Shown piece by piece: positions 52,786 through 63,710 of a stretch of 64,000 bases of DNA (position 1 is the stretch's first letter; each line of letters starts with the position of its first letter). The notes under the pieces were generated by a model. The model made no database searches, was not told where the DNA came from, and saw nothing but the letters and a program-made list of their open reading frames with translations. Made by a program: the position numbers and the translations under genes. This stretch comes from Vagococcus allomyrinae (GTDB taxonomy: Bacteria; Bacillota; Bacilli; Lactobacillales; Vagococcaceae): the NCBI RefSeq assembly GCF_017829975.1, contig NZ_JAEEGA010000005.1, forward strand, positions 1 to 64,000, read 5' to 3'.

Positions 52786-54348
52786 CTACTTGGCGTAATC
52801 AACCACGCGAGTTTCTCGAACGACAGTGACTTTAATATGTCCTGGATAATCCAGCTCTTCTTCAATTCGTTTGCGAATCTTACGAACGAGGATCGTCGTT
52901 TCGTCATCGGAGATTTCATCTGGTTTAACCATAATCCGCACTTCCCGTCCTGCTTGAATCGCAAAACTGGAGTCAACACCTGGGAAGTCATTTGAGATGC
53001 CTTCCAAGCGTTCTAAGCGTTTAATATAATTTTCCAGAGATTCACTCCTTGCACCTGGCCGAGCTGCTGACAGGGCGTCTGCGGCGGCCACAAGGACCGA
53101 TATGACAGATGTTGCTTCTGTGTCACCATGATGTGACGCAATCGCATTGATGACGACTGGATGTTCTTTGTATTTCTTCGCCAATTCTGTGCCGATTTCC
53201 ACATGAGACCCTTCCACTTCACGATCAAGGGCTTTCCCAATATCATGAAGGAAACCTGCTCGTTTTGCTAAATCAACGTCTTCTCCAAGTTCCGCAGCTA
53301 ATACCGCGGTTAATTTGGCTACTTCAATCGAGTGATTTAACACATTTTGGCCGTAACTTGTTCGGAAACGCAAGCGACCCATAATTTTAATCAAATCTGG
53401 GTGTAACGTGTGTGCCCCAACTTCAAAAGCGGCATTTTCACCGTACTCACGAATCGTTTCATCCATCTCTTTGCGGGCTTTATCGACCATTTCTTCAATC
53501 CGAGCGGGATGAATCCGACCGTCTTGAATCAATTTTTCTAGAGCAATCCGAGCGGTTTCCCGACGAATCGGGTCAAAACCGGATAAGACCACTGCTTCAG
53601 GCGTGTCGTCGATAATTAAATCAATTCCCGTCAAGGTTTCAAGAGTTCTAATATTACGTCCTTCCCGACCAATAATTCGACCTTTCATCTCATCGTTTGG
53701 CAAGGTAACCACTGAAACCGTGGCTTCTGATACTTGATCAGCCGCACAGCGTTGCATCGCTAAAGATAGGATGTTTTTCGCTGTTCGATCGGCATCTTCT
53801 TTGACTTTGCGCTCACTGTCTTTGACCATGACGGCTACTTCATGTGTTAATTCATCTTCCGTAGTCTTCATAATAATGTCTTGGGCTTGTTCTCTCGATA
53901 AAGCCGCGACTTTTTCTAATTCTTTTTGTTGTTCTTCAATTAATTCTGATACTTTCTTTTCTCGTTCATCAATCAATTGTTGCTTCGAATCGAGTTTTTC
54001 TTCTTTGTCTTCAAGTGAGTGTTCGCGCTTAACTAAAGTCTCATCTTTACGATCTAGATTAGACTCACGCTGTAATAAACGATTTTCTTGAACTTTAACT
54101 TCATCTCGTCGCTCTTTCAACTCACTTTCAATTTCTAGCCGATACTTCTGATTCTCTTCTTTGGACTCTAATAAAGTTTCCTTTTTCAAGGTTTCAGCTT
54201 CTCGTTTTGCTTCTTCTATAATACCAGTTGCTGAGCTTTGGGCGCCTTCAATCGCTTTTTCATGGCGACTTTTAGCTATGTAAAACCCTACTGCGAGACC
54301 GACAATCAATCCGATGATACCGAGGAGTATACCAATACCTGTACCCAT
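52786..54348 (-). CDS. rny: Ribonuclease Y
   Basis: A 520-residue RNase Y of normal length. It has an N-terminal membrane helix ([20 protein letters not shown]), a coiled coil rich in Glu/Lys/Arg to about residue 200, a KH domain ([15 protein letters not shown]), and an HD domain with [17 protein letters not shown]. It starts mRNA decay at the membrane as part of the degradosome-like complex. GGAGG precedes the ATG. Confidence 0.97.
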   Translation of the reverse strand: MGTGIGILLGIIGLIVGLAVGFYIAKSRHEKAIEGAQSSATGIIEEAKREAETLKKETLLESKEENQKYRLEIESELKERRDEVKVQENRLLQRESNLDRKDETLVKREHSLEDKEEKLDSKQQLIDEREKKVSELIEEQQKELEKVAALSREQAQDIIMKTTEDELTHEVAVMVKDSERKVKEDADRTAKNILSLAMQRCAADQVSEATVSVVTLPNDEMKGRIIGREGRNIRTLETLTGIDLIIDDTPEAVVLSGFDPIRRETARIALEKLIQDGRIHPARIEEMVDKARKEMDETIREYGENAAFEVGAHTLHPDLIKIMGRLRFRTSYGQNVLNHSIEVAKLTAVLAAELGEDVDLAKRAGFLHDIGKALDREVEGSHVEIGTELAKKYKEHPVVINAIASHHGDTEATSVISVLVAAADALSAARPGARSESLENYIKRLERLEGISNDFPGVDSSFAIQAGREVRIMVKPDEISDDETTILVRKIRKRIEEELDYPGHIKVTVVRETRVVDYAK

Positions 54349-54790
54349 TTGTACACCTCCGTATAATCTTGTATATATGTGTAGTTTTTAGTTGATAAAA
54401 CACTGATTACTATCAATATGCCCTACTTGCATATTTGCATAACATAATTCATTATACAACTTTTATTCTAATATTTGAAACAGGGTGTGTCAACTTTAAA
54501 TTACGGTAGGCAACTTGTAAGACAAGGTTTTTACAATAAAACGAACAGATTACTCTGATACAGCAAGCGATTGATGACTTTCGATGAAATGAATAAAAAT
54601 AATCACCTTTTTTTCAAAAAGAGGTGATTGTTATCTAATTTTTGTTCTTTTGGGTTATTCTGAACATTGAGGCAGCTCTTTTTTTCGCAAAATTGTTGTA
54701 AAACTGCCACGGTGTAACACCAACATCACCACGTCTTTATTTAAGTCAGAAAAACCAAAAGAAGCTCCCAATTAATGGGAGCCTTCCGTT
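54349..54790. other. Intergenic region between recA and rny with two hairpins
   Basis: Holds the rny promoter region, a hairpin AATCACCTTTTT...AAAAAGAGGTGATT at 54601-54629 and the recA terminator at 54761-54786. No gene is seen. Confidence 0.5.
54761..54786 (-). terminator. recA terminator
   Basis: GCTCCC-ATTAAT-GGGAGC type stem with GAAG/CTTC flanks, followed on the minus strand by TTCTTTT. Confidence 0.8.
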
Positions 54791-55834
54791 TTAATCTTCT
54801 AAATCTAATGGCACTTCGCCAACTTCTTCTTCAACCTCAACAGCTTCACCAATGCCGTATTCATTTCTGACACGAGTGGAGATCTCCTCATACATTTCCG
54901 GATGATCTTTGATGTATTTCTTGGCATTTTCACGGCCTTGACCGATTCGCTCTTCTTTGTATGAATACCAAGAACCGCTCTTGTCAACGATGTCTCGGTC
55001 AGCAGCCATATCGAGTAACTCACCTTCACGAGAGATTCCTTCGCCGTACATCAAATCAACTTCTGCCACTTTAAACGGTGGTGCTACTTTGTTTTTTACC
55101 ACTTTAATTTTTGTTCGGTTACCGATGATATCCGTGCCGATTTTTAATTGCTCCGCACGACGGACTTCCAAACGAACGGTGGCGTAAAACTTCAGAGCAC
55201 GTCCACCCGGTGTGATTTCTGGGTTACCAAACATCACGCCAACTTTTTCACGAATTTGATTGATAAACAAGGCGATGGTTTTGGTTTTATTGATGGAACC
55301 TGATAATTTCCGGAGAGCTTGAGACATTAAACGAGCTTGCAAGCCGACGTGAGCGTCACCCATTTCTCCATCAATTTCCGCACGGGGAACTAAAGCGGCA
55401 ACGGAATCGACGACGACGATATCAATGGCACCACTGGATACTAAGGCATCAGCAATCTCCAAGCCTTGCTCACCTGTATCAGGTTGTGACAGGAGTAACT
55501 CGTCAATATTAACACCTAAATTTTTAGCGTATTTAGGATCTAAGGCATGCTCAGCATCGATAAAAGCGGCTGTCCCGCCTGCCCGTTGAACTTCTGCAAT
55601 GGCGTGTAAAGCAACGGTTGTTTTACCTGAACTCTCTGGGCCGTAGACTTCAATAATCCGTCCTCGTGGGTAGCCACCTACACCTAAGGCCACATCCAAA
55701 GCCAATGAACCACTTGGAATGGTTGACACTTGGGTGTCGATTTTTTCACCCAATTTCATGATTGAGCCTTTACCAAAGTTTTTTTCTATCTTTTTTAACG
55801 CAGCATCTAATGCCACTTTACGATCGTCTGCCAA
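54791..55834 (-). CDS. recA: Recombinase RecA
   Basis: A 347-residue RecA. Walker A is [13 protein letters not shown], with [14 protein letters not shown] and the L2 region [16 protein letters not shown]. Start is TTG preceded by AGGAGG, giving [17 protein letters not shown]. The C-terminus is acidic. It drives homologous recombination and the LexA co-protease response; a LexA box lies upstream. Confidence 0.98.
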   Translation of the reverse strand: MADDRKVALDAALKKIEKNFGKGSIMKLGEKIDTQVSTIPSGSLALDVALGVGGYPRGRIIEVYGPESSGKTTVALHAIAEVQRAGGTAAFIDAEHALDPKYAKNLGVNIDELLLSQPDTGEQGLEIADALVSSGAIDIVVVDSVAALVPRAEIDGEMGDAHVGLQARLMSQALRKLSGSINKTKTIALFINQIREKVGVMFGNPEITPGGRALKFYATVRLEVRRAEQLKIGTDIIGNRTKIKVVKNKVAPPFKVAEVDLMYGEGISREGELLDMAADRDIVDKSGSWYSYKEERIGQGRENAKKYIKDHPEMYEEISTRVRNEYGIGEAVEVEEEVGEVPLDLED

Positions 55835-55926
55835 TATATAAACCTCCTAGTTTGTTTACACTTTTTACTACTACATGTAAGTCTTGCCGTTAAAACCACA
55901 AAGATGATTTTATCAGCGTTTCATTA

Positions 55927-55977
55927 ATCATACTTGCTTTTGTCACAAAAATCAAGCAAAAAGCGAATGTTTGTTCG
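55927..55977 (-). promoter_or_regulatory. recA promoter with LexA (SOS) box
   Basis: On the minus strand CGAACAAACATTCG (55977-55964) matches the Gram-positive LexA box CGAACNNNNGTTCG with one mismatch. Just downstream are TTGATT (55955-55950), 17-bp spacer, and TATGAT (55932-55927). Confidence 0.75.
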
Positions 55978-56008
55978 CTTTATTTTTCAATTGATTGAGA
56001 GATGCTTG

Positions 56009-57259
56009 TTATTGTAGCTTTTCGCCTAAAATTTGCTTGCGCAATAAATCTAATCCTGCCATCACCGCACTGTGACGAATGTACTGACGATCGCGGTTAA
56101 ACTGAAATAGTTTGGCATACACACCAGAGTCTTTAGAGGCTACCCCAATCCAAACAGTGCCAGCTGGATGACCTTCCAGTTCATCCGGTCCTGCAACTCC
56201 GGTAAAGGAAATGCTGTAGTCACTGTCCATAGCCAGACGCGCTTCCTCTGCCATCGCCATGGCAACTTCTCGACTGACTGCACCGTGTTTGGCAATTAAT
56301 TCGGCAGGTATGCCTAACAAGTCTTGTTTGGCCTGGTTGCTGTATGTGATAAACCCACCTTTGTAAACCTCCGAGACACCAGGAACACTTCCTAAAGTGC
56401 TTTGGAACAAGCCAGCTGTTAAACTCTCAGCGCTCGTTACGGTCAACCCAACAGCTCTGAGTTCCTTGACCGTTTCTGCTACTAAGGAATTGTCATCTCC
56501 GTACCCGTAAAAGTAGTCACCGACAGTCAGCATAACCTGGTGCTCAATGTGATCCAACATGGTCTGGGCTTCAGCTTCGGTGGCTGCCTTTGCTGTCAGA
56601 CGCAACGTCACCTCATTCGGCTGGGCATATGGCGCAATCGTCGGGTTGGTTTGCCCTTCTATTAAATCGGCCAATTCGGTCACTAGGCGGGATTCTCCAA
56701 TGCCAAAGAAACGCATCACTCGTGAACTCAACAACTCTTGTTGAGGTAATAGTTCTGCCAAGAGAGGACGGGCGTTTTGGCGGAACATGGGAATCAGTTC
56801 TCCCGGAGGTCCTGGTAACAATAAAAATGAGGCCTGATCGTTTTGATACAAAGTACCAGCTGCTAACCCATTGGGATTTTGAATCACACGGCCATGTTCA
56901 ATCGACAAGGCCTGGCGACGGTTGTTTGCCGTCATCGGATGCCCAGCCCGATTGATGTGCTGCTCAATTTTAGCCATGGCTTCTTCATCTGTTATCAACG
57001 CTTCCTTAACGTGTTTTGCTACTACATCACGAGTTAAGTCATCGTCTGTCGGACCTAAGCCACCACAGAGTACGATTAACTGACTACGAGTTTCCGCCAA
57101 TTGTAATAATTCCTCTAGGCGAGCTGGGTTATCACCGACGACTGTTTGATAATACACTTCAAATCCCAGTGCGGCTAACTCCTCTGAGAGAAAGGTCGCA
57201 TTGGTATTGACTACTTGACCTAATAATAATTCTGTTCCAACAGCAATAATTTCGGCTTT
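56009..57259 (-). CDS. cinA: CinA, competence/damage-inducible nucleotide-metabolism protein
   Basis: About 416 residues with two domains: an N-terminal MoaB-like/COG1058 domain ([46 protein letters not shown]) and a C-terminal amidohydrolase domain ([36 protein letters not shown]). The family recycles pyridine nucleotides and is linked to RecA in streptococci. I choose the GTG at 57259, which gives the usual N-terminus; a TTG at 57298 preceded by AAGGGG would add 13 unusual residues. Confidence 0.93.
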   Translation of the reverse strand, partial: KAEIIAVGTELLLGQVVNTNATFLSEELAALGFEVYYQTVVGDNPARLEELLQLAETRSQLIVLCGGLGPTDDDLTRDVVAKHVKEALITDEEAMAKIEQHINRAGHPMTANNRRQALSIEHGRVIQNPNGLAAGTLYQNDQASFLLLPGPPGELIPMFRQNARPLLAELLPQQELLSSRVMRFFGIGESRLVTELADLIEGQTNPTIAPYAQPNEVTLRLTAKAATEAEAQTMLDHIEHQVMLTVGDYFYGYGDDNSLVAETVKELRAVGLTVTSAESLTAGLFQSTLGSVPGVSEVYKGGFITYSNQAKQDLLGIPAELIAKHGAVSREVAMAMAEEARLAMDSDYSISFTGVAGPDELEGHPAGTVWIGVASKDSGVYAKLFQFNRDRQYIRHSAVMAGLDLLRKQILGEKLQ

Positions 57260-57353
57260 CACATGATCACTCTTTCGTCCATAGTATAGTATTCGCAATT
57301 TCCCCTTATTTCCGTTTTATTATATCATATTTTTTTCTGGGACCCTTCTTTTG

Positions 57354-57408
57354 CTATGTAGTTCCCATTAAATAATCATCCAAGGGAACTATCTGTTTGA
57401 TTAGTTAA
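57354..57408. repeat. Hairpin between cinA and the upstream hypothetical gene
   Basis: TAGTTCCC / GGGAACTA, eight-base stem with a long loop that contains ATTAAATAAT. The left arm and loop start resemble 52679-52696. It lacks a T run on the minus strand. Confidence 0.5.
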
Positions 57409-57422
57409 CATGATGGATATAC

Positions 57423-57914
57423 TTAGCTTTGCAAGTGCAAGTTTTGGTCCTCATAATACCACTCAAGATAAGGATCAACAGCCAACCAGGTTTCCATATT
57501 ATCGATATTAATGGCTTCCTTAAAGGTTAACCAGGCCACGTAAAACACAAATTCCTGGAAGCGGCTGTTCGGTTCCCCCTGTATTCTTAAAGCATGGGTT
57601 AAATAGTGATCAGTCTGTCCCTCCACATCCCCAAATGTGCCAATATGCATATTCGTCACCCCGCCTTCGATCTGCAAGGCTGCTAAGTTCTGCCCAAGTG
57701 ATGGGCCAGAAGATAATTTTTCTCCTTGAGCAGAGACACCACACTCAATAAACTGAGTATCACTTGTCTCTTTTAAGGTAACTTTTACTTCATAGCGACG
57801 AGTCACTCGGTAATCACGATTGAAAATCTCTTTAAAGGCGTAATCAAATGGGTGATTACTCCTCAGGTAAAGCTCACCTAAAGGTGTTGTCAAGAGGGTT
57901 CTCTGATGGTCCAC
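57423..57914 (-). CDS. Conserved hypothetical protein, 163 residues
   Basis: A soluble acidic protein (MDHQRTLLTTPLGELYLRSN...) with alternating strands and a Trp/Tyr-rich end (WLAVDPYLEWYYEDQ). No signal, membrane segment or known motif is visible. Start is GTG with GAGGAG upstream. It sits between pgsA and cinA with its own spacing. I do not recognise the family. Confidence 0.75.
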   Translation of the reverse strand: MDHQRTLLTTPLGELYLRSNHPFDYAFKEIFNRDYRVTRRYEVKVTLKETSDTQFIECGVSAQGEKLSSGPSLGQNLAALQIEGGVTNMHIGTFGDVEGQTDHYLTHALRIQGEPNSRFQEFVFYVAWLTFKEAINIDNMETWLAVDPYLEWYYEDQNLHLQS

Positions 57915-58021
57915 AGGTCATCACTCCTCGTAAATTAATTGCCCTGACGACAAGCTTTTTCAGCAAAATTAAAGAGGCTAGTCTCAAACTAGCCTCTTCA
58001 TTTGGTTTTACAGATAATTGA

Positions 58022-58600
58022 TTACATCGACCCTTTAAAGACATGGGAGTTTTTAATGAAATAATCCACACCTGAATAAATGGTAAACACCAAGCAGGCG
58101 TATAATAAAATTTGAGCCAATGGCAGACCTAGGGCTTCAAACGGTGCGTTGTTAATCATGATAAAAATAATCGCCAACATTTGCGTGGCTGTTTTTACTT
58201 TCCCTGGCCAAGCTGCGGCCATCACTTCCCCATCTTCCACCAGCAATAAACGCAAACCAGTCACGGCTAATTCACGGCAGACGATAATCGCTACCACCCA
58301 CGCCGGCGCCTTTCCTTGAGCGACTAACATAATAAAAGCGGTCATCACCAGCATTTTATCTGCTAACGGATCAGCAAATTTACCAAAATTCGTGACTAAG
58401 CCTTGGGAGCGGGCAATTTTCCCGTCCAGCCAATCCGTCAAACTGGCAACGGCAAAGATCAGCATGCCGACAAACTGATTAACAGCAACCGTTGTGCCAG
58501 CGATTGAGAGACTCCCCCACGCAAAATCTATTCCTACTACGATGATAAAAACGGGAATCATACAAATCCGAATAACCGTTAGTTTATTAGGTAAATTCAA
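58022..58600 (-). CDS. pgsA: Phosphatidylglycerophosphate synthase
   Basis: About 192 residues. The CDP-alcohol phosphotransferase motif is complete: DWLDGKIARSQGLVTNFGKF then ADPLADKM (D-G-x2-A-R-x8-G-x3-D-x3-D). It makes phosphatidylglycerol phosphate from CDP-diacylglycerol and glycerol 3-phosphate in the membrane. The TTG at 58600 gives the standard MNLPNKLTVIR start with GGAAGGTG eight bases before it; the longer frame begins inside that site. Confidence 0.95.
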   Translation of the reverse strand: MNLPNKLTVIRICMIPVFIIVVGIDFAWGSLSIAGTTVAVNQFVGMLIFAVASLTDWLDGKIARSQGLVTNFGKFADPLADKMLVMTAFIMLVAQGKAPAWVVAIIVCRELAVTGLRLLLVEDGEVMAAAWPGKVKTATQMLAIIFIMINNAPFEALGLPLAQILLYACLVFTIYSGVDYFIKNSHVFKGSM

Positions 58601-58628
58601 ACCACTCACACCTTCCACTTTCTACTTG

Positions 58629-59507
58629 TTAATTCTCAGCTGTTGCGCCGTAATTGATTGTTAAATTGATGTCGCGCTTGATCGAACCGGTGTTATTGGG
58701 ATTAAAATTCAATTCCTGACCGTTGACTTTCACTTTAACGTTGCCTGAAGCCCCTAACGTCAAGGTCGCTGCGGCTTGATCAGCTGGCAGTTCTGTCGAA
58801 GCCGTTTCACCAGGGTTAAGGGTGTAGTCATAAACGTAATTGCCATCAACTATCATCCCGATCCAGCAAGCGGCATTAATGCCTTCAAATTCGAATGTTA
58901 AAGGACTCTTCGCCCCGTTGATCGTCATGGCGATGTCGCTACCAGCTTCACTGTCAAAGACGATGTCCATCTCCGCTTTCTCGCTTTCACTGGTGGAGCT
59001 TTCGGCTGACTCGCTTGAGCTTGTCGACGAATTAGCAGATTTGCTCTCGCTACTTCCTTGATCGACTTCAACTTCCTTCGGCTTCTCAATCATATTTTTC
59101 TTGTCATTTTCTCTCAGAGTTAAATAACCAATGCCACCGATAATCAAGGCCGCGACAATAAACAGCAAAACCATCGGAATCATGCCTTCGACGCCACCTT
59201 TACGGGAGTTCCCGTGCTTCCCCTGATAGAGCTCAGAGCGCGAACCACGAACGACTTCTGGCGCTTTGATATTCTTGGTTGGCTTACCATCAAAACGATT
59301 GACCAAGTAATCTCCGTCAACGCCGACCTCATTGGCATATTGCTTGATAAATGAGCGAGCGTAGAAAGTGCCAGGAACCTGGTCATAGTCATTTTCTTCT
59401 ATTGCTTCAAGATAGCGTTTTTGAATTTTGGTTATTTGTTGCAGTTCATCGATGGTTAGCCCTTTAGCTAGTCTTGCTTTTTTTAATATTTCTCCAATAG
59501 ATTCCAC
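58629..59507 (-). CDS. rodZ: RodZ/YmfM-like protein (HTH_25, membrane helix, DUF4115)
   Basis: A 292-residue protein. Residues 1-70 are a RodZ-type helix-turn-helix ([36 protein letters not shown]). A membrane helix spans about 108-130 ([20 protein letters not shown]), followed by a Ser/Glu-rich linker ([16 protein letters not shown]) and a C-terminal DUF4115 domain. RodZ links MreB to the cell-elongation machinery; in cocci its role is less clear. Located between ymfI and pgsA as usual. Confidence 0.9.
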   Translation of the reverse strand: MESIGEILKKARLAKGLTIDELQQITKIQKRYLEAIEENDYDQVPGTFYARSFIKQYANEVGVDGDYLVNRFDGKPTKNIKAPEVVRGSRSELYQGKHGNSRKGGVEGMIPMVLLFIVAALIIGGIGYLTLRENDKKNMIEKPKEVEVDQGSSESKSANSSTSSSESAESSTSESEKAEMDIVFDSEAGSDIAMTINGAKSPLTFEFEGINAACWIGMIVDGNYVYDYTLNPGETASTELPADQAAATLTLGASGNVKVKVNGQELNFNPNNTGSIKRDINLTINYGATAEN

Positions 59508-59531
59508 TTGCTCACCTTTTTTTCTGTATTG

Positions 59532-60254
59532 TTAAACTTTCCAACCACCTGAAATCGGAATGGTTGTTCCTGTTATATAAGCACTTTTTTCACTGACTAA
59601 AAAATCAACCAAATCTGCGATTTCCTCGGGTTCTGCCAGCCTTCTTAAGGGAATGTCTGAAACTAGCTCTGCTCGTTCTTCACGAGTCCACTCCTGATTC
59701 ATCTGTGTGTTAACTGCGCCTGGAGCCACCACATTGACGGTAATCCCCAACGTTGCGACTTCCTGGGCATAGGCTTTGGCAAAGGCTTCCTGGCCACCTT
59801 TTAAGGTGCTGTATACCACTTCCATAGCGCTGCCAGCACTGCCGTATACAGAACCCACAAAGACAATCCGCCCCTGTTTGCTTTGAGCTAATTTAGGTTG
59901 TAACTGCTGACAAAGTCGCATCGGTGTCTTCAACGACACCTGCCATAATTGTTCCATCTCTTCTGAACTGGTCTCTGTCAATAGCTTATAAATCGTTCCA
60001 CCACTGGCAAAAACGATGGCATCCACTTGAAACAAGGGTGCAACTAAGGTTGGCAACTCCTCTTGCCTCATATCAAACTGAAGAGAGAAAAAATCTTGTT
60101 TAGGATACTCTTTTTCAAGGACCTTCGTCAAGTTTTTTACTTTCTCTGCTTGCTGATGATAATGACAATAAAGGGACCAGCCTGAGGCGGCTAAAGACTG
60201 GGCGCAGGCCTGACCAATATCTCCACTGGCACCGAGTATTAAGGCGTATTTCAT
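59532..60254 (-). CDS. ymfI: SDR-family reductase YmfI (EF-P 5-aminopentanone reductase)
   Basis: A 240-residue short-chain dehydrogenase. Cofactor motif GASGDIGQACAQSL, catalytic Ser in VFVGSVYGSAGS and YxxxK in VYSTLKGGQEAF. The C-terminus (YITGTTIPISGGWKV) is typical. In Bacillus YmfI reduces the 5-aminopentanone on elongation factor P. The ymfFHI order supports that assignment. Confidence 0.9.
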   Translation of the reverse strand: MKYALILGASGDIGQACAQSLAASGWSLYCHYHQQAEKVKNLTKVLEKEYPKQDFFSLQFDMRQEELPTLVAPLFQVDAIVFASGGTIYKLLTETSSEEMEQLWQVSLKTPMRLCQQLQPKLAQSKQGRIVFVGSVYGSAGSAMEVVYSTLKGGQEAFAKAYAQEVATLGITVNVVAPGAVNTQMNQEWTREERAELVSDIPLRRLAEPEEIADLVDFLVSEKSAYITGTTIPISGGWKV

Positions 60255-61553
60255 CTACTTATCCTCAGAGGGATACATATAAAAATTACTCATGGCCTCT
60301 TCTTTAATAAAATGATCAATAACGCGACGAACATCTGCTAATTCAATACTCTCAATCACTTCTGCCATATCAAAGAGTGTGGCTTCACCAAACTGCATTT
60401 GACTGAATTGATTGGCGATATACTCCAATGAATTTAGGGATTGCAAATACTTCCCTAACATTTGTTTCTTTAATAACGTTAAATTGGCCGCCGTAATCTC
60501 GGGGCTTTCTTGAGCGGTTAATAAAATCTCCCGAACACGAGCCACCATTTCTTCTGGTCGACTGCTGTCACCACCAAAATCGGCAAAATAAAATTCACGA
60601 TCCAAATTAAACTCATAACCAAAACTGTCATCGATTAAGCCCTCATCATACATCGCCAACTGGTTAGCTGAAGTGTCGCCAAACAACAATTCAAGTAGGA
60701 GACTAACAGACGTTTTATAACGCAACAACTCAAAACCATCCGTTGGTAACGCAGACGTTCCTTTGATCCCAACAATTCCTTTAGGACGGCTGACAGGCAT
60801 CTGCAACTGAGACTCTTTGATGATATCCGTCGTATCTTCCACTGGAAAACGGCGTTCAATCGGTACCGCCTCAGGAAATACTTTGCTCTCTTGGTTATGA
60901 CGGATCAACGCCATCATCTCTTCAGGATCCATTTTACCAACCACTAATAAATTCATGTTGCTAGGATGATAAAAAGTGTTATAGCATAGGTACAAATCTT
61001 CTGCCGTAATTTCAGCAATACTCTCAACCGTCCCTGCAATGTCAATATGCAAGGGATGATTTGGATACAGATTGCTGATAATTCCGAAAAATAAGCGCCA
61101 ACTGGCATCATCCTGATACATTTGAATTTCTTGGCCGATAATCCCCTTTTCTTTCTCAACTGTCTCTTGAGTAAAGTAAGGAGACTGGACAAAGTCCAAC
61201 AGGGTTTCCATATTTTTAGCTACTTGACCGGTACTGGAAAATAAATAACTGGTTCGTGTAAAACTGGTAAAAGCATTTGCCGAAGCACCTTGTTTGCCAA
61301 AGGTTTGGAAAACATCCCCATCCTCTTTTTCAAACATCTTATGTTCTAGAAAATGAGCAATCCCATCTGGCACTTCTGTCAATTCGCTTTCTCCAATGGG
61401 AACAAATTGGTTGTCAATCGACCCATAATTCGTCGTGAACAGGCCATAAGTCTTATTAAAGCCAGCTTTCGGCAACAAGGTCACTCGCAAGCCATTAGCC
61501 AAAGTCTCAGTGTATAAAGTCTCATCTAAAACAGGGTAGTCAATCTTTTCCAT
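60255..61553 (-). CDS. ymfH: M16-family peptidase YmfH
   Basis: A 432-residue M16 protein with an intact inverted zinc motif HFLEHKMFE (HxxEH) at about residue 67-71 and the downstream Glu in the ETVEKEKGIIGQEI segment. Its ATG overlaps the stop of ymfF. It is thought to act together with the YmfF protein as a pair, one catalytic and one not. Confidence 0.92.
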   Translation of the reverse strand: MEKIDYPVLDETLYTETLANGLRVTLLPKAGFNKTYGLFTTNYGSIDNQFVPIGESELTEVPDGIAHFLEHKMFEKEDGDVFQTFGKQGASANAFTSFTRTSYLFSSTGQVAKNMETLLDFVQSPYFTQETVEKEKGIIGQEIQMYQDDASWRLFFGIISNLYPNHPLHIDIAGTVESIAEITAEDLYLCYNTFYHPSNMNLLVVGKMDPEEMMALIRHNQESKVFPEAVPIERRFPVEDTTDIIKESQLQMPVSRPKGIVGIKGTSALPTDGFELLRYKTSVSLLLELLFGDTSANQLAMYDEGLIDDSFGYEFNLDREFYFADFGGDSSRPEEMVARVREILLTAQESPEITAANLTLLKKQMLGKYLQSLNSLEYIANQFSQMQFGEATLFDMAEVIESIELADVRRVIDHFIKEEAMSNFYMYPSEDK

Positions 61554-62815
61554 TACGCCTGTCCTCCTTCCATAAAGTAAACAGCTTGAAGGGTCACATT
61601 GGCCGCTACCGCTTGAACATCGGCTAGACTAACTGCCTCAACGGCCGCTAACCACTGATCATCCGTCATTTGCGAATGAGGAAACTTGCTGTTAATGTAA
61701 GCCGCTTCTGTCACCGCACTTGGGTTATCCAATGACAGCAAGTATTGATTTTTTAACATTTCTTTTGTTTGCCCTAAAGCATCTGGTTCAATCTCCCCCG
61801 CGATTAAGCTCGTTAGTTGCTCTTCCACAAGAGTCAACACACGGTCTTTATTCGCCCCATCAATCCCTGTCTGCACCGTTAACAAACCGCGGAAAGTGTC
61901 AATCGAGCTGGAAGCGTAATAAGCCATACTTTCTTTTTCCCGAACATTCATAAATAATTTGGAATGAGGGAAACCACCGAATAATCCATTAAAGACTTGC
62001 AAGGCAAAATAAGCGTCTTTATGGTAGTAAATTCCCGTTTGGTAGGCCAAATTTAATTTAGATTGAATAACAGGTTGAACATCAACCTTCGTCAATACTT
62101 TCGGCAGAAGTGCTTGTTGATAAAAAGGTTGCTCATAAGTCGGACGATCGTTAAAATCCCAGTTCTGGAAGAGCTGACCAATAACGGTCTCTTCCACATC
62201 ACCAACGACGATAATATCCACTTCATCGGTCTTAAGCATCTTGTCATAATACTCTTTAAGGGTCACGGCCGTTTCAACAGAAACTGCTTCAGCCGTCCCA
62301 AAACTCGGTACTTTTTGCTGCTCCGCTTCGCCAAAATAAAGAGCTTGTAAAGCCAAGGCGGCATAGCTCTGTTTATCATCATAAATAGAGGCGATGTATT
62401 CCATTAAGTTCTCTTGTTCCCGCTTAAATGTGGCTTCATCAAATTGAGTGGCTGTGATGTTCGGATTGAAGATAATCTCATTTAAAAAGGCGATCGCTTC
62501 TGGTAAAACAGCCTCATCGTTCGGTAAAAACTTGTCATTGACGACGTTTAAAATAACACTCATATAATGACTGTCGCCTTTTTTATTGACGTTAATACCA
62601 AAACTTGCGCCGTATAAGTCGGCCAACTTTTCACTTAATTTGGTTTGGGTTGGATAAGCTTGGCTGTTCGTTTCCAGAAGACTGCTAAGTAGTGTCCGTT
62701 TGCTGATCGTCTCCTCTCGTAAAGGGGCAGCAAAGCGAATCATCACGCGAATGGTTTTGTATTTATCAGTGGGGATGACATGTAAATTGACTCCTTGTTT
62801 CAAGGTAATGCTCAT
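61553..62815 (-). CDS. ymfF: M16-family protein YmfF (non-catalytic partner)
   Basis: About 420 residues of the M16 fold starting MSITLKQGVNLHVIPT at the ATG at 62815, with GGAAG upstream; the longer frame is excluded because it lacks family similarity. The HxxEH zinc motif is missing at the equivalent place (RTLLSSLLETNSQAYP), as in other YmfF proteins, so it probably supports YmfH rather than cleaving. Confidence 0.9.
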   Translation of the reverse strand: MSITLKQGVNLHVIPTDKYKTIRVMIRFAAPLREETISKRTLLSSLLETNSQAYPTQTKLSEKLADLYGASFGINVNKKGDSHYMSVILNVVNDKFLPNDEAVLPEAIAFLNEIIFNPNITATQFDEATFKREQENLMEYIASIYDDKQSYAALALQALYFGEAEQQKVPSFGTAEAVSVETAVTLKEYYDKMLKTDEVDIIVVGDVEETVIGQLFQNWDFNDRPTYEQPFYQQALLPKVLTKVDVQPVIQSKLNLAYQTGIYYHKDAYFALQVFNGLFGGFPHSKLFMNVREKESMAYYASSSIDTFRGLLTVQTGIDGANKDRVLTLVEEQLTSLIAGEIEPDALGQTKEMLKNQYLLSLDNPSAVTEAAYINSKFPHSQMTDDQWLAAVEAVSLADVQAVAANVTLQAVYFMEGGQA

Positions 62816-63050
62816 TAATTTCTTCCTACTTTCCGCTAGTCTCTCTTTATATAATAGTAGATTAAAAATACGATGGCAAAGGTCTGCCATCATCTTAAGG
62901 ATTTCCTTACTAATTTTAGCATGAAAACCCGAATTATCTAATTACAGTTTCATTACTAATCATAGCATAAACTTAACCATTATGACACTCTTACCTTTGT
63001 TCGTTTTTCGTGATATATTCGGACATTTCATCAATTAAATGCCTATTTCT

Positions 63051-63078
63051 TTGGTTTTTTTGTCATTTTTTGTATAAT
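63051..63078 (+). promoter_or_regulatory. mscL promoter
   Basis: TTGGTT (63051-63056), 16-bp spacer, TATAAT (63073-63078) preceded directly by TG. Confidence 0.65.
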
Positions 63079-63108
63079 TAACTTATAAACATTGAAAGGA
63101 GTTTAGTT

Positions 63109-63564
63109 ATGATAAAAGAATTTAAGGAATTTATCATGCGAGGCAATGTGTTGGACTTGGCAGTAGGGGTTGTCATTGGAGGCGCGTTTACCGCCATCGT
63201 TAACAGCATCGTGACTGGTCTGATTACACCGATTGTTGCGTTAGTGATTAAATTGATTACTAAGAGTAAAGATGGCAAAATTGAAGGCCTCAGCGTCAAA
63301 TTTAATGGTGTCACTTTTGATTTTGACCTAGTTATTTCTGCTATTATCACCTTTTTAATTACAGCCTTCGTTGTCTTTATGATTGTTAAAGTCGTTAACA
63401 AAGCCCGAGAAGCCGTTATCAAACCGGTAGAAGAAGTGGATTTGGAAGATGAATTTGAACAAACAGAAAAATTATTAACTGAAATTCGTGATTTACTGGC
63501 ACAGCAAGCTAGCACGACTGGCACTAGCACAACATCGGCACAACCAAAAGATCCTATCGATTAG
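63109..63564 (+). CDS. mscL: Large-conductance mechanosensitive channel
   Basis: A 151-residue MscL. The first helix and gate GNVLDLAVGVVIGGAFTAIV are typical, followed by the periplasmic loop, the second helix (IITFLITAFVVFMIVKVVNK) and a cytoplasmic helical bundle with an extended Thr/Ser-rich tail. It opens under membrane tension to release solutes. AAAGGAG precedes the ATG. Confidence 0.97.
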   Translation: MIKEFKEFIMRGNVLDLAVGVVIGGAFTAIVNSIVTGLITPIVALVIKLITKSKDGKIEGLSVKFNGVTFDFDLVISAIITFLITAFVVFMIVKVVNKAREAVIKPVEEVDLEDEFEQTEKLLTEIRDLLAQQASTTGTSTTSAQPKDPID

Positions 63565-63633
63565 GATAAATAGCCAAGGCAAGATGGCAATAGAAACTTC
63601 TTTCTATCCTCGATTTAACGCCCTTTCCAACCT

Positions 63634-63680
63634 AAAAGAACCATGAAAACGAGATCCTCTCTCATTTCCATGGTTCTTTT
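63634..63680. terminator. Bidirectional terminator between mscL and prs
   Basis: AAAAGAACCATG / CATGGTTCTTTT stem extended by GAAA/TTTC, between convergent genes. Confidence 0.85.
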
Positions 63681-63710
63681 TACGGGCAGGCATTGGCCTG
63701 ACGATTGTCA

